Notes under the pieces: model-generated | Seen by the model: the letters and a program-made list of their open reading frames with translations, nothing else | Told to the model about the DNA's origin: nothing | Database searches by the model: none | Shown: positions 1-9,340 of the stretch, in pieces | How positions within the stretch are numbered: position 1 is the first letter of the stretch | Layout of the letters: the number at the start of each line of letters is the position of its first letter | Translations under genes and position numbers: made by a program | Source of the DNA: Rohdeia sp041398665 | GTDB taxonomy: Bacteria > Planctomycetota > UBA1135 > GCA-002686595 | DNA length: 64,000 nucleotides | Direction of reading: 5' to 3' | Assembly: GCA_041398665.1 (NCBI GenBank) | Contig: JAWKUH010000011.1 | Location: 62,001 to 126,000, forward strand

Positions 1-774
1 GTCCGGCGAAGCGGCAGGCGCACCGTGCACGAGGTAGGCGTTGTAGCCGACGACGACTGCGACCGCGGCGAAGCTCGCGACGCCGAGCACGCCCTGCACG
101 AAGCGCTCGCCGAAGGGACGCCAGGGCGTCGTCGAAGCGGCCCACGCGATCCCGCAGATCCCGAGCATCGGGATCCCCGCCTGGTGCGTCGCGGCCGCCG
201 CTCCGCACGCGAGTCCGCACAGCACGACGTCGCGCCGACGACCGGAGACGGCGTGCCGCGCACCGAACCAGCACGCGAGCATGCCGAACGTCGCGAGCGG
301 CGCCCAGGGCCGCTCCTGCACCGAGAAGTGCACGTCGAGGAGACACGTCGCGGCGAGCCACGCACCGATCGCCGCGACGTCGCGCGCGCCGCTGTCCCGC
401 AGCACGAGCCACACGACGATCGCGAGCGCTGCGCCGAACAGCGCGGTGACGATGCGCGCCACGCGGTGCGCGCGCGCCGGCTCGAGCTTGAGCCGCATGC
501 CGTACTCATCCGCACCGCCCCACTCGCCGGTGACGCGCCCGAGGGCGTACTGACCGGCGTAGCACGGGAGCAGCACGTACGGCAGCAGGTTCGGGTACGT
601 CGAGTAGCGCCCGACCGGCGGGAACGGGTCCTTGTCCTTCGCCATGCCGAGCGCGGCGCGGACCTCGTGCGTGTCGGGCACGTACTCCGTCTCGGGGAAA
701 CCGTGCCCGATGCCGACGAGTCGCAGGACGAGGGCCGCGAGGAGGACGGCGAGAAGGGGCAGGCGCGATCGCAT
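1..774 (-). CDS. Membrane glycosyltransferase, ArnT/PMT-like (GT39 style), 3' end cut off
   Basis: The minus strand is open from an ATG at 774 to the window edge (258 codons, no stop seen). The N-terminus has a hydrophobic segment (LPLLAVLLAALVLRLVGIG) followed by an acidic loop with ETEYVPDTHE. In GT39/PMT-like polyprenyl-phosphate-sugar-dependent transferases the catalytic acidic residues lie just after the first membrane helix, which matches. Several further membrane helices follow (for example AIVVWLVLRD and VASFAAVAVVVGYNAYLV). By family it would transfer a sugar from a lipid-linked donor at the outer face of the membrane. The acceptor cannot be told. The upstream DUF4340 gene runs into it without a visible stop. 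The transferase class is likely; the exact family is inferred. Confidence 0.6.
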   Translation of the reverse strand, partial: MRSRLPLLAVLLAALVLRLVGIGHGFPETEYVPDTHEVRAALGMAKDKDPFPPVGRYSTYPNLLPYVLLPCYAGQYALGRVTGEWGGADEYGMRLKLEPARAHRVARIVTALFGAALAIVVWLVLRDSGARDVAAIGAWLAATCLLDVHFSVQERPWAPLATFGMLACWFGARHAVSGRRRDVVLCGLACGAAAATHQAGIPMLGICGIAWAASTTPWRPFGERFVQGVLGVASFAAVAVVVGYNAYLVHGAPAASPD

Positions 775-1766
775 GGTCGGGGGTCGGACGGAGGCGCTTG
801 ACCGGGACGGACGCTCGCTGGCGCCGCCTCGTCGACCAGGGCGCGGATCGCGACGAGGAGTTCCTCGACCAGCGCGGCGTCGAGCCGGACGACGGGGGAC
901 GGTGCGCCCGGCGGGACCGCGAGGTCGTTCGAGGTCGCGACGTACGTCCCCTCTCCGGTCGCCGCGCCGATCGCGATCCGGTACCGGCGCGAACCGGATC
1001 CCGACGCGCCGCCCACTCCGACCTCGATCGCCGCGGTCGGCGCGTCGAGCCCGTGCTCGGGTCGGGCCTCGACGCCGTCGATCGCGCCGAAACGCAGACG
1101 CGAGACGGCGAGCACGAGCTTGTCGACGGCGATGGCCGAGCGCGCGAACTCGCCGTCCGAACGCTTCCATCGACCGTCGCCCGTGCGCACGAGGTCGAGG
1201 CGTGCCGCGCCCTGGAGTTCGAGACCGAGCGAGTCGACGGCCGCGTCGACGTCGGGGAGCAGGCGGCTCTCCCAGTAGCGACGCGGTTCGACGTCGAGCG
1301 GCGGGAGCGCGCTCGCGCGGTAGACGACGTCGCCGTCCCGCGGCCTCACGAACGTGCCGCCGCTCGGCGGCGTGCGGCCGAGCGCCTGGTCGAACTCGCA
1401 CAGAACGGCTCCGTTCGCGTCGGTGACGCGCACGCGCAGCGCCTGCTCGAAGCCGAACCCGGCGCTCGTCGCGCCCTCCTGGTCGGCCTTCGAGACGCGG
1501 GCGAGCACGCCGAGCACGCCGTCGTCGACGATGCGCGCCGCCGTCGCGACGTGCTGCGAGTCGGGCAGCCTCCAGACGTCGTCCTCGCGGACGATCGCGA
1601 GCGAGCGACCGCCGAGTTCGAGGTCGACGCGAACGGCGCGCGCGGGGTCGAGGCCTTGGAAGACGGGCCCGGTACCGAGCCGCGTCGTGACGCCGCGCGA
1701 CGTCGCGAGCGTGATCGCGAGCGCGACCGCGACGAGCGCGGCGAGCACGACGTTCGTGCGGTCCAT
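775..1766 (-). CDS. DUF4340-type accessory protein of a GldG-like ABC exporter; stop codon not found
   Basis: It starts at ATG 1766, overlapping the TGA of the GldG-like gene as ATGA. The protein has one N-terminal membrane anchor (about residues 6-24) and a long extracytoplasmic part with two repeated beta-rich halves containing phrases such as VWRLPDSQHVAT and GDGRWKRSDGEFA. This is the pattern of DUF4340 proteins, which commonly follow gldG-type genes. The role is unknown, probably part of the same envelope export machine. Oddity: no stop codon occurs in any frame between about 840 and 770, and its own frame stays open to the window edge through the glycosyltransferase gene. A missing base near 780-830 is the likeliest explanation, so the 3' end given here is arbitrary. 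Confidence 0.6.
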
Positions 1767-3592
1767 CACGCGGCACCTCCGCGGTCCACGTCGACGAGCA
1801 CGGCGGCGCGCCGCCGCAGGAGCGAGACGGCGACGAGCGCACCGACGAGGACGAGCGACGCGCCCATGCTCGCGAGCGTCCAGGTCGTGCGCCGGTGCTG
1901 GGCCGTGCGGTGCGCGCGCTCGGCGGCCGCCGTCATCCCGGCGATGCTCTGCGCCTCGCTCACACCTTCCTCCGCGAGCGCCTCGGCGTCGAAGTCGACG
2001 AGGCTGCGGTCGCGCGGGACGTTCGCGCGCAGCGCGACGAGGTCGTCGCTGCCGGTCAGCCAGTCCGCGAGGTTGTCGGCGAAGGCCGTGGCGATCAGGC
2101 CCTGGTCGGAGAGCTCGCCGTCGGGGCGGACCAACGGCAGGTCCTTGGTCTCGCGCGCCCAGTCGGCGTCGCCGACGACGACCACGCGGGCCGGAACGGA
2201 CGGCGAGGGGTCGACGGCGCGCTCGCTGCCGGCGACCGGTTCGCGCGTCGCGAAGTCGAGCGCGGGCGGCGAGGTCGTGCCCTCGAACGAGCGCGGGAAT
2301 CGTCCGTCGAGCGCGGCGACGAGCGCGAAACGCCGCGGCGGGTTGCGCGCGAGGAGTTCCTTCGTGAGTCCGTCGACCGAGGCGCTGTCGAGGCGCAGGT
2401 CCGGCAGCACCGGGATCGTGAAGGCGCGCTCGGAGGAGTGCACGACGTCGCGTCGCGTCACGCCCGCGACCTGCGGGGCGTCCTCGATCACGTGCGCCCA
2501 ACGGAGCGACACCGCGGGGAAGCGCGCCGTGACCGGGAACTCCTGGTCGAGCCCGTCGCCGCGCGACAGCACGAACAGCGGGTACGAGACGCGCCGCGTG
2601 ACCGACGTGCCGCGCGCGTTGGTCTCCTCCGTACCGAGTCCGAGCGCGAAGTCGACGTCCCAGCACTGGTCGGGCGACACCGGCGCGCCCCAGGCGGCGA
2701 GCACGTCCTCGAGCCCCGTGTCGTAGGCCTCCTGGCGACGCGCGGACATGCGCGCGCGGCTGCGGTCGTCGAGGACGAGGAGCGAACCGCCGTGGCGCAC
2801 GTAGCTCTCGATCTCGAACGCGCCGCGGGGCGCGAGGTCGCGCGGGGCGACGACGACGAGCGCGGCGAAGTCCTCGGGCACGCGCACGCCGCTCTCGATC
2901 CCGCCGACGTCGACGACCTCGTAGCGGCGCTCGAGGTGGCGACGCACGGTCAGGAACTGGCCGCTCGCCGGGACGCGTTCGCCCTGCTCGTCGAGGTCGA
3001 CGCCGACGTACCAGCCGATGCGCGGGCGCGCGTCCTCGGTCAGTCGGTGCACGGCGCTCGCGACGTCGTACTCGAGCGTCGAAGGGACGAGGAACGGGAG
3101 GACGACCTCGTCGCCGCGGTAGCGCAGCACCGCGCCGAAGTAGACGTCCTGCTCGACCTGACTCGTGCCGACGGTCTCCTCGAGCGAGCGCGGTTTGATG
3201 CCGGCGCGCAGCGCTCGGAATCGGTCCTGCGAACTCGTCGACGGGTCGGAGTGGACGATGCGGACGCGGTCGCCGGTGCGCGCGTCGAGTTCCTGGAAGC
3301 GGTCGACGAGCGCGCGTCGGTAGAGCTGCGACGAGGAGTGCTCGAGGTCGCCCGAGAAGAAGAGTTCGACCGACAGCACGTCGTCGAGCCGGTCGAACAC
3401 CGAGATCGCGGTGTCGCTCCAGCGACTGAGGTGGTCGTCGGAGAGGTCCGCACGCCACGCGAGGTGCCGCTCCGCGAGACGCGCGACGAGCACGAACAGT
3501 GCGAGCGAGAGGACGACGGAGAGCGCCGCCGCCCGCCGCGTCGGAGGCAGGGAACCGCGCCTGCCGCGCGTCTTCGTCGAGGGCTCAACCAC
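1766..3592 (-). CDS. GldG-like ABC transporter-associated protein
   Basis: The 608-residue protein has an N-terminal membrane helix (ALSVVLSLALFVLVA, about residues 24-40) and a C-terminal one (LASMGASLVLVGALVAVSLL). Between them lies a large extracytoplasmic region with the typical GldG opening: LSRWSDTAISVFDRLDD, a DPS stretch, then VVLPFLVPSTLEYDVASAVHRLT. The family (ABC-type uncharacterised transport, IPR019196-like) works with a GldA ATPase and GldF permease, as in gliding-motility and related envelope exporters. The gene overlaps the downstream DUF4340 gene by ATGA and overlaps the permease gene upstream by 8 bases, so the four genes form one transcription unit. The substrate is unknown; gliding itself cannot be inferred. 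Confidence 0.8.
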   Translation of the reverse strand: MVEPSTKTRGRRGSLPPTRRAAALSVVLSLALFVLVARLAERHLAWRADLSDDHLSRWSDTAISVFDRLDDVLSVELFFSGDLEHSSSQLYRRALVDRFQELDARTGDRVRIVHSDPSTSSQDRFRALRAGIKPRSLEETVGTSQVEQDVYFGAVLRYRGDEVVLPFLVPSTLEYDVASAVHRLTEDARPRIGWYVGVDLDEQGERVPASGQFLTVRRHLERRYEVVDVGGIESGVRVPEDFAALVVVAPRDLAPRGAFEIESYVRHGGSLLVLDDRSRARMSARRQEAYDTGLEDVLAAWGAPVSPDQCWDVDFALGLGTEETNARGTSVTRRVSYPLFVLSRGDGLDQEFPVTARFPAVSLRWAHVIEDAPQVAGVTRRDVVHSSERAFTIPVLPDLRLDSASVDGLTKELLARNPPRRFALVAALDGRFPRSFEGTTSPPALDFATREPVAGSERAVDPSPSVPARVVVVGDADWARETKDLPLVRPDGELSDQGLIATAFADNLADWLTGSDDLVALRANVPRDRSLVDFDAEALAEEGVSEAQSIAGMTAAAERAHRTAQHRRTTWTLASMGASLVLVGALVAVSLLRRRAAVLVDVDRGGAA

Positions 3593-4334
3593 GTCGACGC
3601 GCCTCCACCGTTCGCCAGGTCACGAGCAGCGCGAGACCCGAGAGCGTCCCGAAGTAGACGACGTCGGCGAGCGCGAAGACGCCGCGCGCCGCGCTGTCGA
3701 CGAAGTGCGCCTGCGGGCTCAGGAGGTAGGCCCACTCGGCGAAGCTCGCGGGGATCACGCGGATGAAGAGCGACACGCTCCACAGGCCCGCGAGCACGAG
3801 CGCGGAGACGAGGAAGGCGACGAGCTGCTCGCGCGTGGCGGACGAGACGAGCAGGCCGACCGCGACGCAGGCCGCGCCGAGCAGAGCGGTGCCGATGGCT
3901 CCGCCGAGAACCGTGCCGAGGTCGAGCGGCCCGAGGTTCGCGACCACGACGACGGCGGGCGCGATCGCGACGAGCGTCACGACGAGCAGCAGCGCCCAGG
4001 CCGAGAGGAACTTGCCGAGCACCACGTCGAAGGTGCGGATCGGCCAGGCCAGGAGGAGTTCCTCGGTGCCCGCGCGTCGCTCCTCCGCCCAGGACCCCAT
4101 CGTCAGGGCCGGCGCGAGGATCGCGTACATCGGCGGCAACCACGCGAACACGACGTGCAGCGACGCGACGCGCCCCTCCCACAGTCCGGGCTGATTGCAG
4201 GTCGCCGATCGGATAGCCCGCGAAGAAGAACAGCGCCTGAGCGCGACGGCGAAGGTCGCGGTGGCGACCCACGCGCTCGGGGCGTCGAGCGCGGCGCTGA
4301 ACTCGCGCCGCAGGACGGCGATGGCGCCGCTCAT
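3585..4334 (-). CDS. GldF-like ABC-2 permease (one frameshift)
   Basis: It starts at ATG 4334 with a strong GGAGG about 8 bases upstream; the start overlaps the ATPase stop. It opens MSGAIAVLRREFSAALDAPS, the usual beginning of ABC-2 permeases. Around 4190-4265 the reading frame shifts: the expected QALFFFAGYPIGDLQSA is found in another frame before the main frame resumes at FAWLPPMYAILAPALTM. Conserved ABC-2 features follow, including GTEELLLAWPI and about six membrane helices. It would form the membrane channel driven by the GldA-like ATPase upstream. The two compensating shifts look like sequencing error. Confidence 0.75.
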   Translation of the reverse strand: MSGAIAVLRREFSAALDAPSAWVATATFAVALRRCSSSRAIRSATCNQPGLWEGRVASLHVVFAWLPPMYAILAPALTMGSWAEERRAGTEELLLAWPIRTFDVVLGKFLSAWALLLVVTLVAIAPAVVVVANLGPLDLGTVLGGAIGTALLGAACVAVGLLVSSATREQLVAFLVSALVLAGLWSVSLFIRVIPASFAEWAYLLSPQAHFVDSAARGVFALADVVYFGTLSGLALLVTWRTVEARRRG

Positions 4335-5285
4335 CGCGCCGCCTCCTCGTTCGCCCGAGCGAAGCAGCGGTCGTCGCGCCCCGAGGTGGCGCGCGCGAAC
4401 ACCTGTTCGAGCGTCGGCGCAGCACGGTGGCGCAGCCCAGCAGTTCGACACCGAGCGCGGCTGGCGCGCGCGAGCGTGGACAATCGCGTCGACGCCCTCG
4501 GCCTCGACGTGGAGGACGGCGGCGCCGCCCTCGTTCGCGACCGTCCGCACCGAGAACGCCCGCGATCGCGACGACGTCGCGTTCGGCTGCACGGCGTCGC
4601 CGCGGACGCGAGCGGACGAGGCCGAGCACCTGCGCGCGCGAGCGCGTCGGGCGCGCCGTCGGCGACGAGGCGACCGCCCGAGAGGATCAGGACGCGCGGG
4701 TACGCTCCGGGCGACTCGAGAGCACGTGCGTCGAGCGCACGGTGCGCGAACGACCGAGTTCGCGCACCAGTTCGCGGATGCGCACGACCTCGTTGGGGTC
4801 GAGGCCGCTCGTCGGTTCGTCGAGGACGAGCACGTCGGGGTCGCCGAGGAGCGCCTGCGCGAGCCCGACGCGCTGGCGGTAGCCCTTGCTGAGCGTGTCG
4901 ATGCGCCGACCGAGGTGGCCGTGCAGGTCGGCGGCGCTCGCCGCGCGGCGCAGCGCGTCGCGACGCTCGCTCCGAGCGAGCTCCCCTTCGCGCGCGCCAC
5001 GAAGTCGAGGTAGCGGTCCGCGCGCATCGTCAGAGCGGCGCTCTCCGGCAGGTAGCCGATCCGACGCCGCCCCGCGGCGCCGTCCTCGGGCAGTCTGGCG
5101 CCCGCGATCTCGACGCTGCCGGCGTCGGGCACGAGACAGCCGACGAGCATGCGCATGGTCGTCGACTTGCCGGCGCCGTTCGGGCCGAGGAAGCCCACGA
5201 CTTCGCGGCGGTCGACGGCGATGTCGACGCCCTGGACGGCGCGGAAGCCGCCGAAGCTCTTCGAGAGTCCCTGCGCGCGGATCAC
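4331..5285 (-). CDS. GldA-like ABC transporter ATP-binding protein (several frameshifts)
   Basis: It starts at ATG 5285. The first part has a Walker A motif, GPNGAGKST, at about residue 36. At the C-run near 4983-4986 a base appears to be missing. After it the next frame gives the signature region LSKGYRQRVGLAQALLGDPD, Walker B VLVLDEPTSGLDP and the switch-histidine stretch STHVLS. A second shift near 4720-4735 separates this from PRVLILSGGRLVADGAPD, and more follow before the stop TGA at 4331-4333. All ABC ATPase hallmarks are therefore encoded, but not in one frame. It would energise the GldF/GldG-like exporter encoded directly downstream. Error is favoured over true decay because every motif is intact. 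Confidence 0.7.
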
Positions 5286-5330
5286 GCCCCCTCCTATCCC
5301 GTTTCGTCCGGTCAGTTCGCGAGCGACGTG

Positions 5331-5353
5331 GCGTTCGTCGGTCCGGCGAACGC
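5331..5353 (-). terminator. Hairpin downstream of rho, possible terminator
   Basis: A 7-bp GCGTTCG/CGAACGC stem, extended by about three further pairs, lies roughly 70 bases after the rho stop codon on the minus strand. No T-run follows, so intrinsic termination is uncertain. Confidence 0.35.
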
Positions 5354-5421
5354 GAGTGCGTGCGGGCCGAGGACGCCGAAGAGGTCGTGTCGGTCCGACC
5401 GCGACATGGCCGAGGAGCCTC

Positions 5422-7070
5422 TCACGCCTCGGGGTCGATGTCGAACCGCTTCAGGAAGTCGTCGTTCCGCTCCACGTCGTCGAGCTTCGTGATGAGCAGT
5501 TCCATCGCCTCGGCGAAGTGCATCCGCGAGAGCACGCGGCGCAGGGTGTGGATGCGGCGCAGACGCGTCGAGGAGAGCAATTTCTCCTCCTTGCGCGTGC
5601 CGGAGCGCTCGACGTCGATGGCCGGGAAGATGCGCCGGTCGGCGAGTTTGCGAGAGAGCACGAGCTCCATGTTCCCCGTGCCCTTGAACTCCTCGAAGAT
5701 GACCTGGTCCATCTTGCTGCCGGTCTCGACGAGGCAGGTGCCGAGGATGGTGAGGCTGCCCGCGGTCTCGGTGTTGCGCGCCGAACCGAAGAGGCCCTTC
5801 GGCCGCTCCATCGCACGCGTGTCGAGGCCGCCGGACATGGTCTTGCCCGAGTTGCCGTGCACGTTGTTGTAGGCGCGCGCGAGGCGCGTGATCGAGTCGA
5901 GCAGGAGGATCACGTCCTCGCCGAGCTCGACCAGGCGCATGCAGCGCTTCCACACGACCTCGGCCAGCTCGACGTGCGTCTTGGCGGGTTCGTCGTTCGT
6001 GCTGACGTAGACCTCGCCCCTCTCGGTCGAGCGACGCCACTCCGTCGCCTCCTCGGGCCGCTCGTCGACGAGCAGCACCATGAGGTGCACGTCGGGGTAG
6101 TGCTCCTCGATCGAGCTCGCGAACTTGCGCAGCAGGACGGTCTTGCCGGAGCGCGGGGGCGCGACGATCAGACCGCGCTGGCCGCGACCGACCGGGCAGA
6201 TCAGGTCGACCACGCGCATGCTCGTGTCCTTCGACAGGTCCCCCACCTCGTAGTGGAAGTCGGGGTCGATCGAGGTGAGTCGCTTGAACTCCGTGACCTT
6301 GGGCAGTTCGTTCGGGGCGCGGCCGTCGATCGTGGAGATCTCGGCGAGATCCCACTTGTGCTGGCCCATGCCCTTGGCGAAGCGGCCCTCGATCATCATT
6401 CCTTCGCGCAACTTGAAGCGTTGCACCCAACGCGGAGCGACGTGCACGTCCTCCTTGCGATCGGGGAGGAAGCCGCGCCGCGCAGAACGGAGCTTGCCGT
6501 GACCGCCCTTGTCGAGGACGAGCAGTCCGACGCACTCGCCGCCGCGCTTGTCGCGCTCCTTCGCGGCGCCCTTGGCGTTCTCGGTCGCCGCACCCTCCGG
6601 CGCTCCGCCCTTCGTCGCGCGCTCCTCCCGACCCGCGCGACCGCGGCGGCGCCGCCTGCGACCGCGGCCCTGGCGACCGTCGCCGTAGGCCTCGCCCGAC
6701 GCTCGCGCTTCGTCGCGATCGTCGCCGGCGCGCTCGGGGCTCGCACCGTCGGTCTCGGCACCTGCCGCGTCGGCGCCCGCGCTCGCCGCGGACTCCTCCG
6801 ACTCGGCCCCCTCACCCGACCCCTCGGTCCCTTCGGGCCCGCCGTTCCGGCGACGTCGGCGCCCGCCGCGTCGCGCGTTGCCGCGGCGGCGCGCCGGTTG
6901 CGCCAGTCGCGGCGGTCGCCGTCGGCGGCCTCGCCGCCTTCGGGACGCGCGTCGTCGGCAGCCGGCGCGGCGGCCTCTCCTTCGGTGCGGCGGCGCGCCT
7001 TGCGACGCGTCTCACCGGTGTTGCCGGCGATCGCGCCGAAGGGCGCGTCTTCCGTGTCGGTCTTCTTCAA
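5422..7070 (-). CDS. rho: Transcription termination factor Rho with disordered N-terminal extension (one frameshift)
   Basis: The core is unmistakable. The RNA-binding cold-shock-like segment reads GECVGLLVLDKGGHGKL and GFLPDRKEDVHVAP. Walker A is PPRSGKTVLL, Walker B VILLLDSITRLARAYN, and the Q/R loops include GLDTRAMERPKGLFG. Rho is a hexameric RNA helicase that ends transcripts. A GTG at 6447 would cut the RNA-binding domain, so the gene must begin further up. The frame continues to about 6900, shifts by one near 6885-6905, then runs to a TTG at 7070 (LKKTDTEDAPFG). That start lacks a clear ribosome site. The first 150-200 residues are acidic and arginine/glycine-rich, and no canonical Rho_N helical domain is seen. 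Frame damage in an indispensable gene points to sequencing error. Confidence 0.9.
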
Positions 7071-7447
7071 TCGTTCGGCGCGCGTGGGCGCGGGGTGGGC
7101 GGCGCGAGACGGGTCGCACCACGGAGTGGCGTCGGCGTGCCCGGGACACGAAGGCCGGCGGAGCCGGTCGTGCTCGGGGGGTGACGCGTGGACGTCGTGA
7201 AGTCGCGCGCAGCTCGGGCGTGCGCGCACCGCGAGGGAGGACCGCGCGAGGAAGCACCTCCTCGGGCGCACCGGGCCGCGCGGGCGCACCTCGTCGGCGC
7301 GCCTGGGCTCCGGCGACCCCAGGCGCCGCTCGCTCACGGCCGCCGCTCGAAGCGGCGCCGCGCGATCGGGCCCTGGGGCCGATTCCTCCGCACCGTTCCA
7401 CGGGCGATCCCGTGGGGCGATTCGCGGTCGGGTCTGGAGTCTGGGGT

Positions 7448-7479
7448 CTCGATCCGCTCCGGCGAAGGAGCGGATCGAG
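7448..7479. promoter_or_regulatory. 13-bp perfect hairpin upstream of rho
   Basis: CTCGATCCGCTCC and its exact complement flank a 6-base GGCGAA loop. It lies about 380 bases before the proposed rho start and would be in the rho leader if transcription begins further up. Leader-based autoregulation of rho is known in other bacteria; a role here is inference only. Confidence 0.45.
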
Positions 7480-7741
7480 GGTCGCCCGGCGCTTCCCGTG
7501 TTCGGGGCGGCGGGTGGTCGTGGTGGGCGGCGCGGTCGACGCGCCGTGCCCGCGGGCCGGCCGTGCAGCGGCGCCATCCGAGGCGCGCCGGTTCGAGTCG
7601 TTTCGACGCGCCGTGCCCGGACGAGGCCTGTCGTGTCGGCGTGCGCCGGGACGACCGATGCGCGCCGGTCGTCCGTCACCGGTGCGCGCGACAGTGGCCC
7701 GTCGGCAGCGACTCGTCGGTGACGACGCCTCTTCAGTCTAC

Positions 7742-7768
7742 CGCCGCGGAACTCGACGTTCCGCGGCG
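7742..7768 (-). terminator. 11-bp hairpin downstream of tRNA-Pro
   Basis: A perfect CGCCGCGGAAC/GTTCCGCGGCG stem with a 5-base loop lies about 100 bases beyond the tRNA 3' end on the minus strand. There is no T-run. It may end the tRNA transcript or protect its 3' end. Confidence 0.4.
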
Positions 7769-7868
7769 TCGGCGCATCGCGGACGGCAGTCCCGTCGCAG
7801 CACACCTCGGCTCGTCCACCGGTCCGGTCGCCGGGGCGCGCGGCGCTCCCGTCGTCCGTCCGAACCGG

Positions 7869-7945
<77 letters not shown>

Positions 7946-8011
7946 AGCCGCGATCAAGGTACCACCGGGGGGGGCGCGGTCAAGCGTCGGCGCGGGTTCG
8001 CACGGGTCCCG

Positions 8012-9214
8012 TCAGATGCCTTCGGGGACGTGGGCGAGTCGGACCTCGTTCGCGGACCGGTCGGGTCGGACGTCGCGGCGCTCCACGGTGATCCGTCCGC
8101 CCGTGTCGAGGAGCAGGGTGATCGCCTCGTCCTCCTCGCTGACGACCTGACCGCCGAGCCAGCCGCCGGCGACGTGGACCCGGACGCGCTCGCCGGTGGT
8201 CTTGGCGACCAGGCTGCCCGCCGTCGGGATGCCGCCGACGAGGCGCTCGGTGAGCGCGACGTGGGACGACTCGAGCGTCAGGTCGCCGGCCGACGTCGTG
8301 AGGACGACGCGCCCGCCGCCGAGGCCGACGAGACGGCCGTCGAAGAACTCGTTCCGATCGGTGTGGACGCGGACCATGCCGACGAAGGGCGTCTGCAGGT
8401 AGTTCTCGCCCGCGGCGCCTTCCGGCGGGAGCGAGTCCTTGGTCCACACGGACGAGAGCACCGTGTCGCTCGCGAACGCGATGTTCGGCAGCGGCCCGGG
8501 GAGCACGACCTGATCGCGGTAGTCGACGACGCCTTCGCGACGAACGCGGTCGGAGCTCGAGGCGACGTCGTCGTTCGACGCGTACTCCCCGTCGCCGCCG
8601 GGACCGGTCGCGTCGGGGCCCATCGGGACACCGCTTCCGTACGTCGTGTCGTCGGCGGCACCGAAGAGCGCACCGAGTCCGGCGACCATGCTGCGAGGCG
8701 CGCGCTCCTGCTGCTGCACGGGCTCGGAATCGACGGCGATCTCGTCGGCCGGCGCGTTCGACGCCCCGACCTTCGCGCGCGGAGCGTCCTTGGTCGCGCG
8801 CGTACCGTTCTCGACCTTCGCGACCTGGTCGCCTGCGGGCTCGTCGCCCCCGGAGAAGGCGAAGGCGAGCACGGCCACGACCGCGCCGAGCGCAGCGGCG
8901 GCGGCGATCGCCTTGCGACGGTCGGGAGCCGCGGGCTGCGGGTCGTACTCCTCGCCGTTGGCGCGCGCGTCCCACTCGTCGCCGAGTTCGCTGAACTCGT
9001 CGGCGTCGCCCCCCGGGGGAAGGGCGTAGGTCGCGCTCGGGTCGCCATCGACGCCGTCGGGGAGGTACGGACCTTCCTCGTCCTCCATCTGGAAGACCAG
9101 GACCTCGTCGTTCTCCTCCGCCTCGAAGGCGGCGTCGTCGAAGGCGGCGTCGGCGGCGGCTCCGAGGTCGAATTCCTCGGGGGTGTCGTCGGCGTACTCG
9201 TCGGGATTCGCCAT
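8012..9214 (-). CDS. Single-pass membrane protein with acidic cytoplasmic N-terminus, function unknown
   Basis: The 400-residue protein is not recognised. Residues 1-95 are acidic and low in complexity (DDTPEEFDLGAAADAAFDD, DEEGPYLPDG). One membrane helix follows at about 103-120 (AIAAAAALGAVVAVLAFAF), then a linker and a C-terminal beta-rich region from about 280. The latter has two similar strands-and-turns units, each with a short glycine/valine motif (FDGRLVGLGGGRVVLTT and LGGQVVSEEDEAITLLLD). These suggest small barrel-like (SH3 or LSm-like) folds outside the membrane; that is inference. It stands alone between tRNA-Pro and selB. Confidence 0.6.
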   Translation of the reverse strand: MANPDEYADDTPEEFDLGAAADAAFDDAAFEAEENDEVLVFQMEDEEGPYLPDGVDGDPSATYALPPGGDADEFSELGDEWDARANGEEYDPQPAAPDRRKAIAAAAALGAVVAVLAFAFSGGDEPAGDQVAKVENGTRATKDAPRAKVGASNAPADEIAVDSEPVQQQERAPRSMVAGLGALFGAADDTTYGSGVPMGPDATGPGGDGEYASNDDVASSSDRVRREGVVDYRDQVVLPGPLPNIAFASDTVLSSVWTKDSLPPEGAAGENYLQTPFVGMVRVHTDRNEFFDGRLVGLGGGRVVLTTSAGDLTLESSHVALTERLVGGIPTAGSLVAKTTGERVRVHVAGGWLGGQVVSEEDEAITLLLDTGGRITVERRDVRPDRSANEVRLAHVPEGI

Positions 9215-9340
9215 GGATGCTCCTGCGCCGGCTCGTCGGCCGGTCCGGGGACTCCGTCGTCGATCGGTCGTCGGGGTCGCCGGACTGACGGGAGAGCGCA
9301 GGAAACGTCGGCGGACCGCGCCGCGCGCCGCCTGGGCCGG

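Larger units (their letters stand above)
7071..7868. other. Long gap between rho and tRNA-Pro, rich in hairpins
   Basis: No convincing gene is seen in about 800 bases; the open frames here have arginine-rich shadow composition. The stretch contains at least four strong inverted repeats: 7398-7415, 7448-7479, about 7658-7690 and 7742-7768. It could be a long rho leader, a tRNA trailer, or both. Confidence 0.6.

Noticed and set aside
798..2726. Long plus-strand open frames over the exporter genes
   Set aside because: They mirror the GldG-like and DUF4340 genes in another frame and show no signal or domain pattern.
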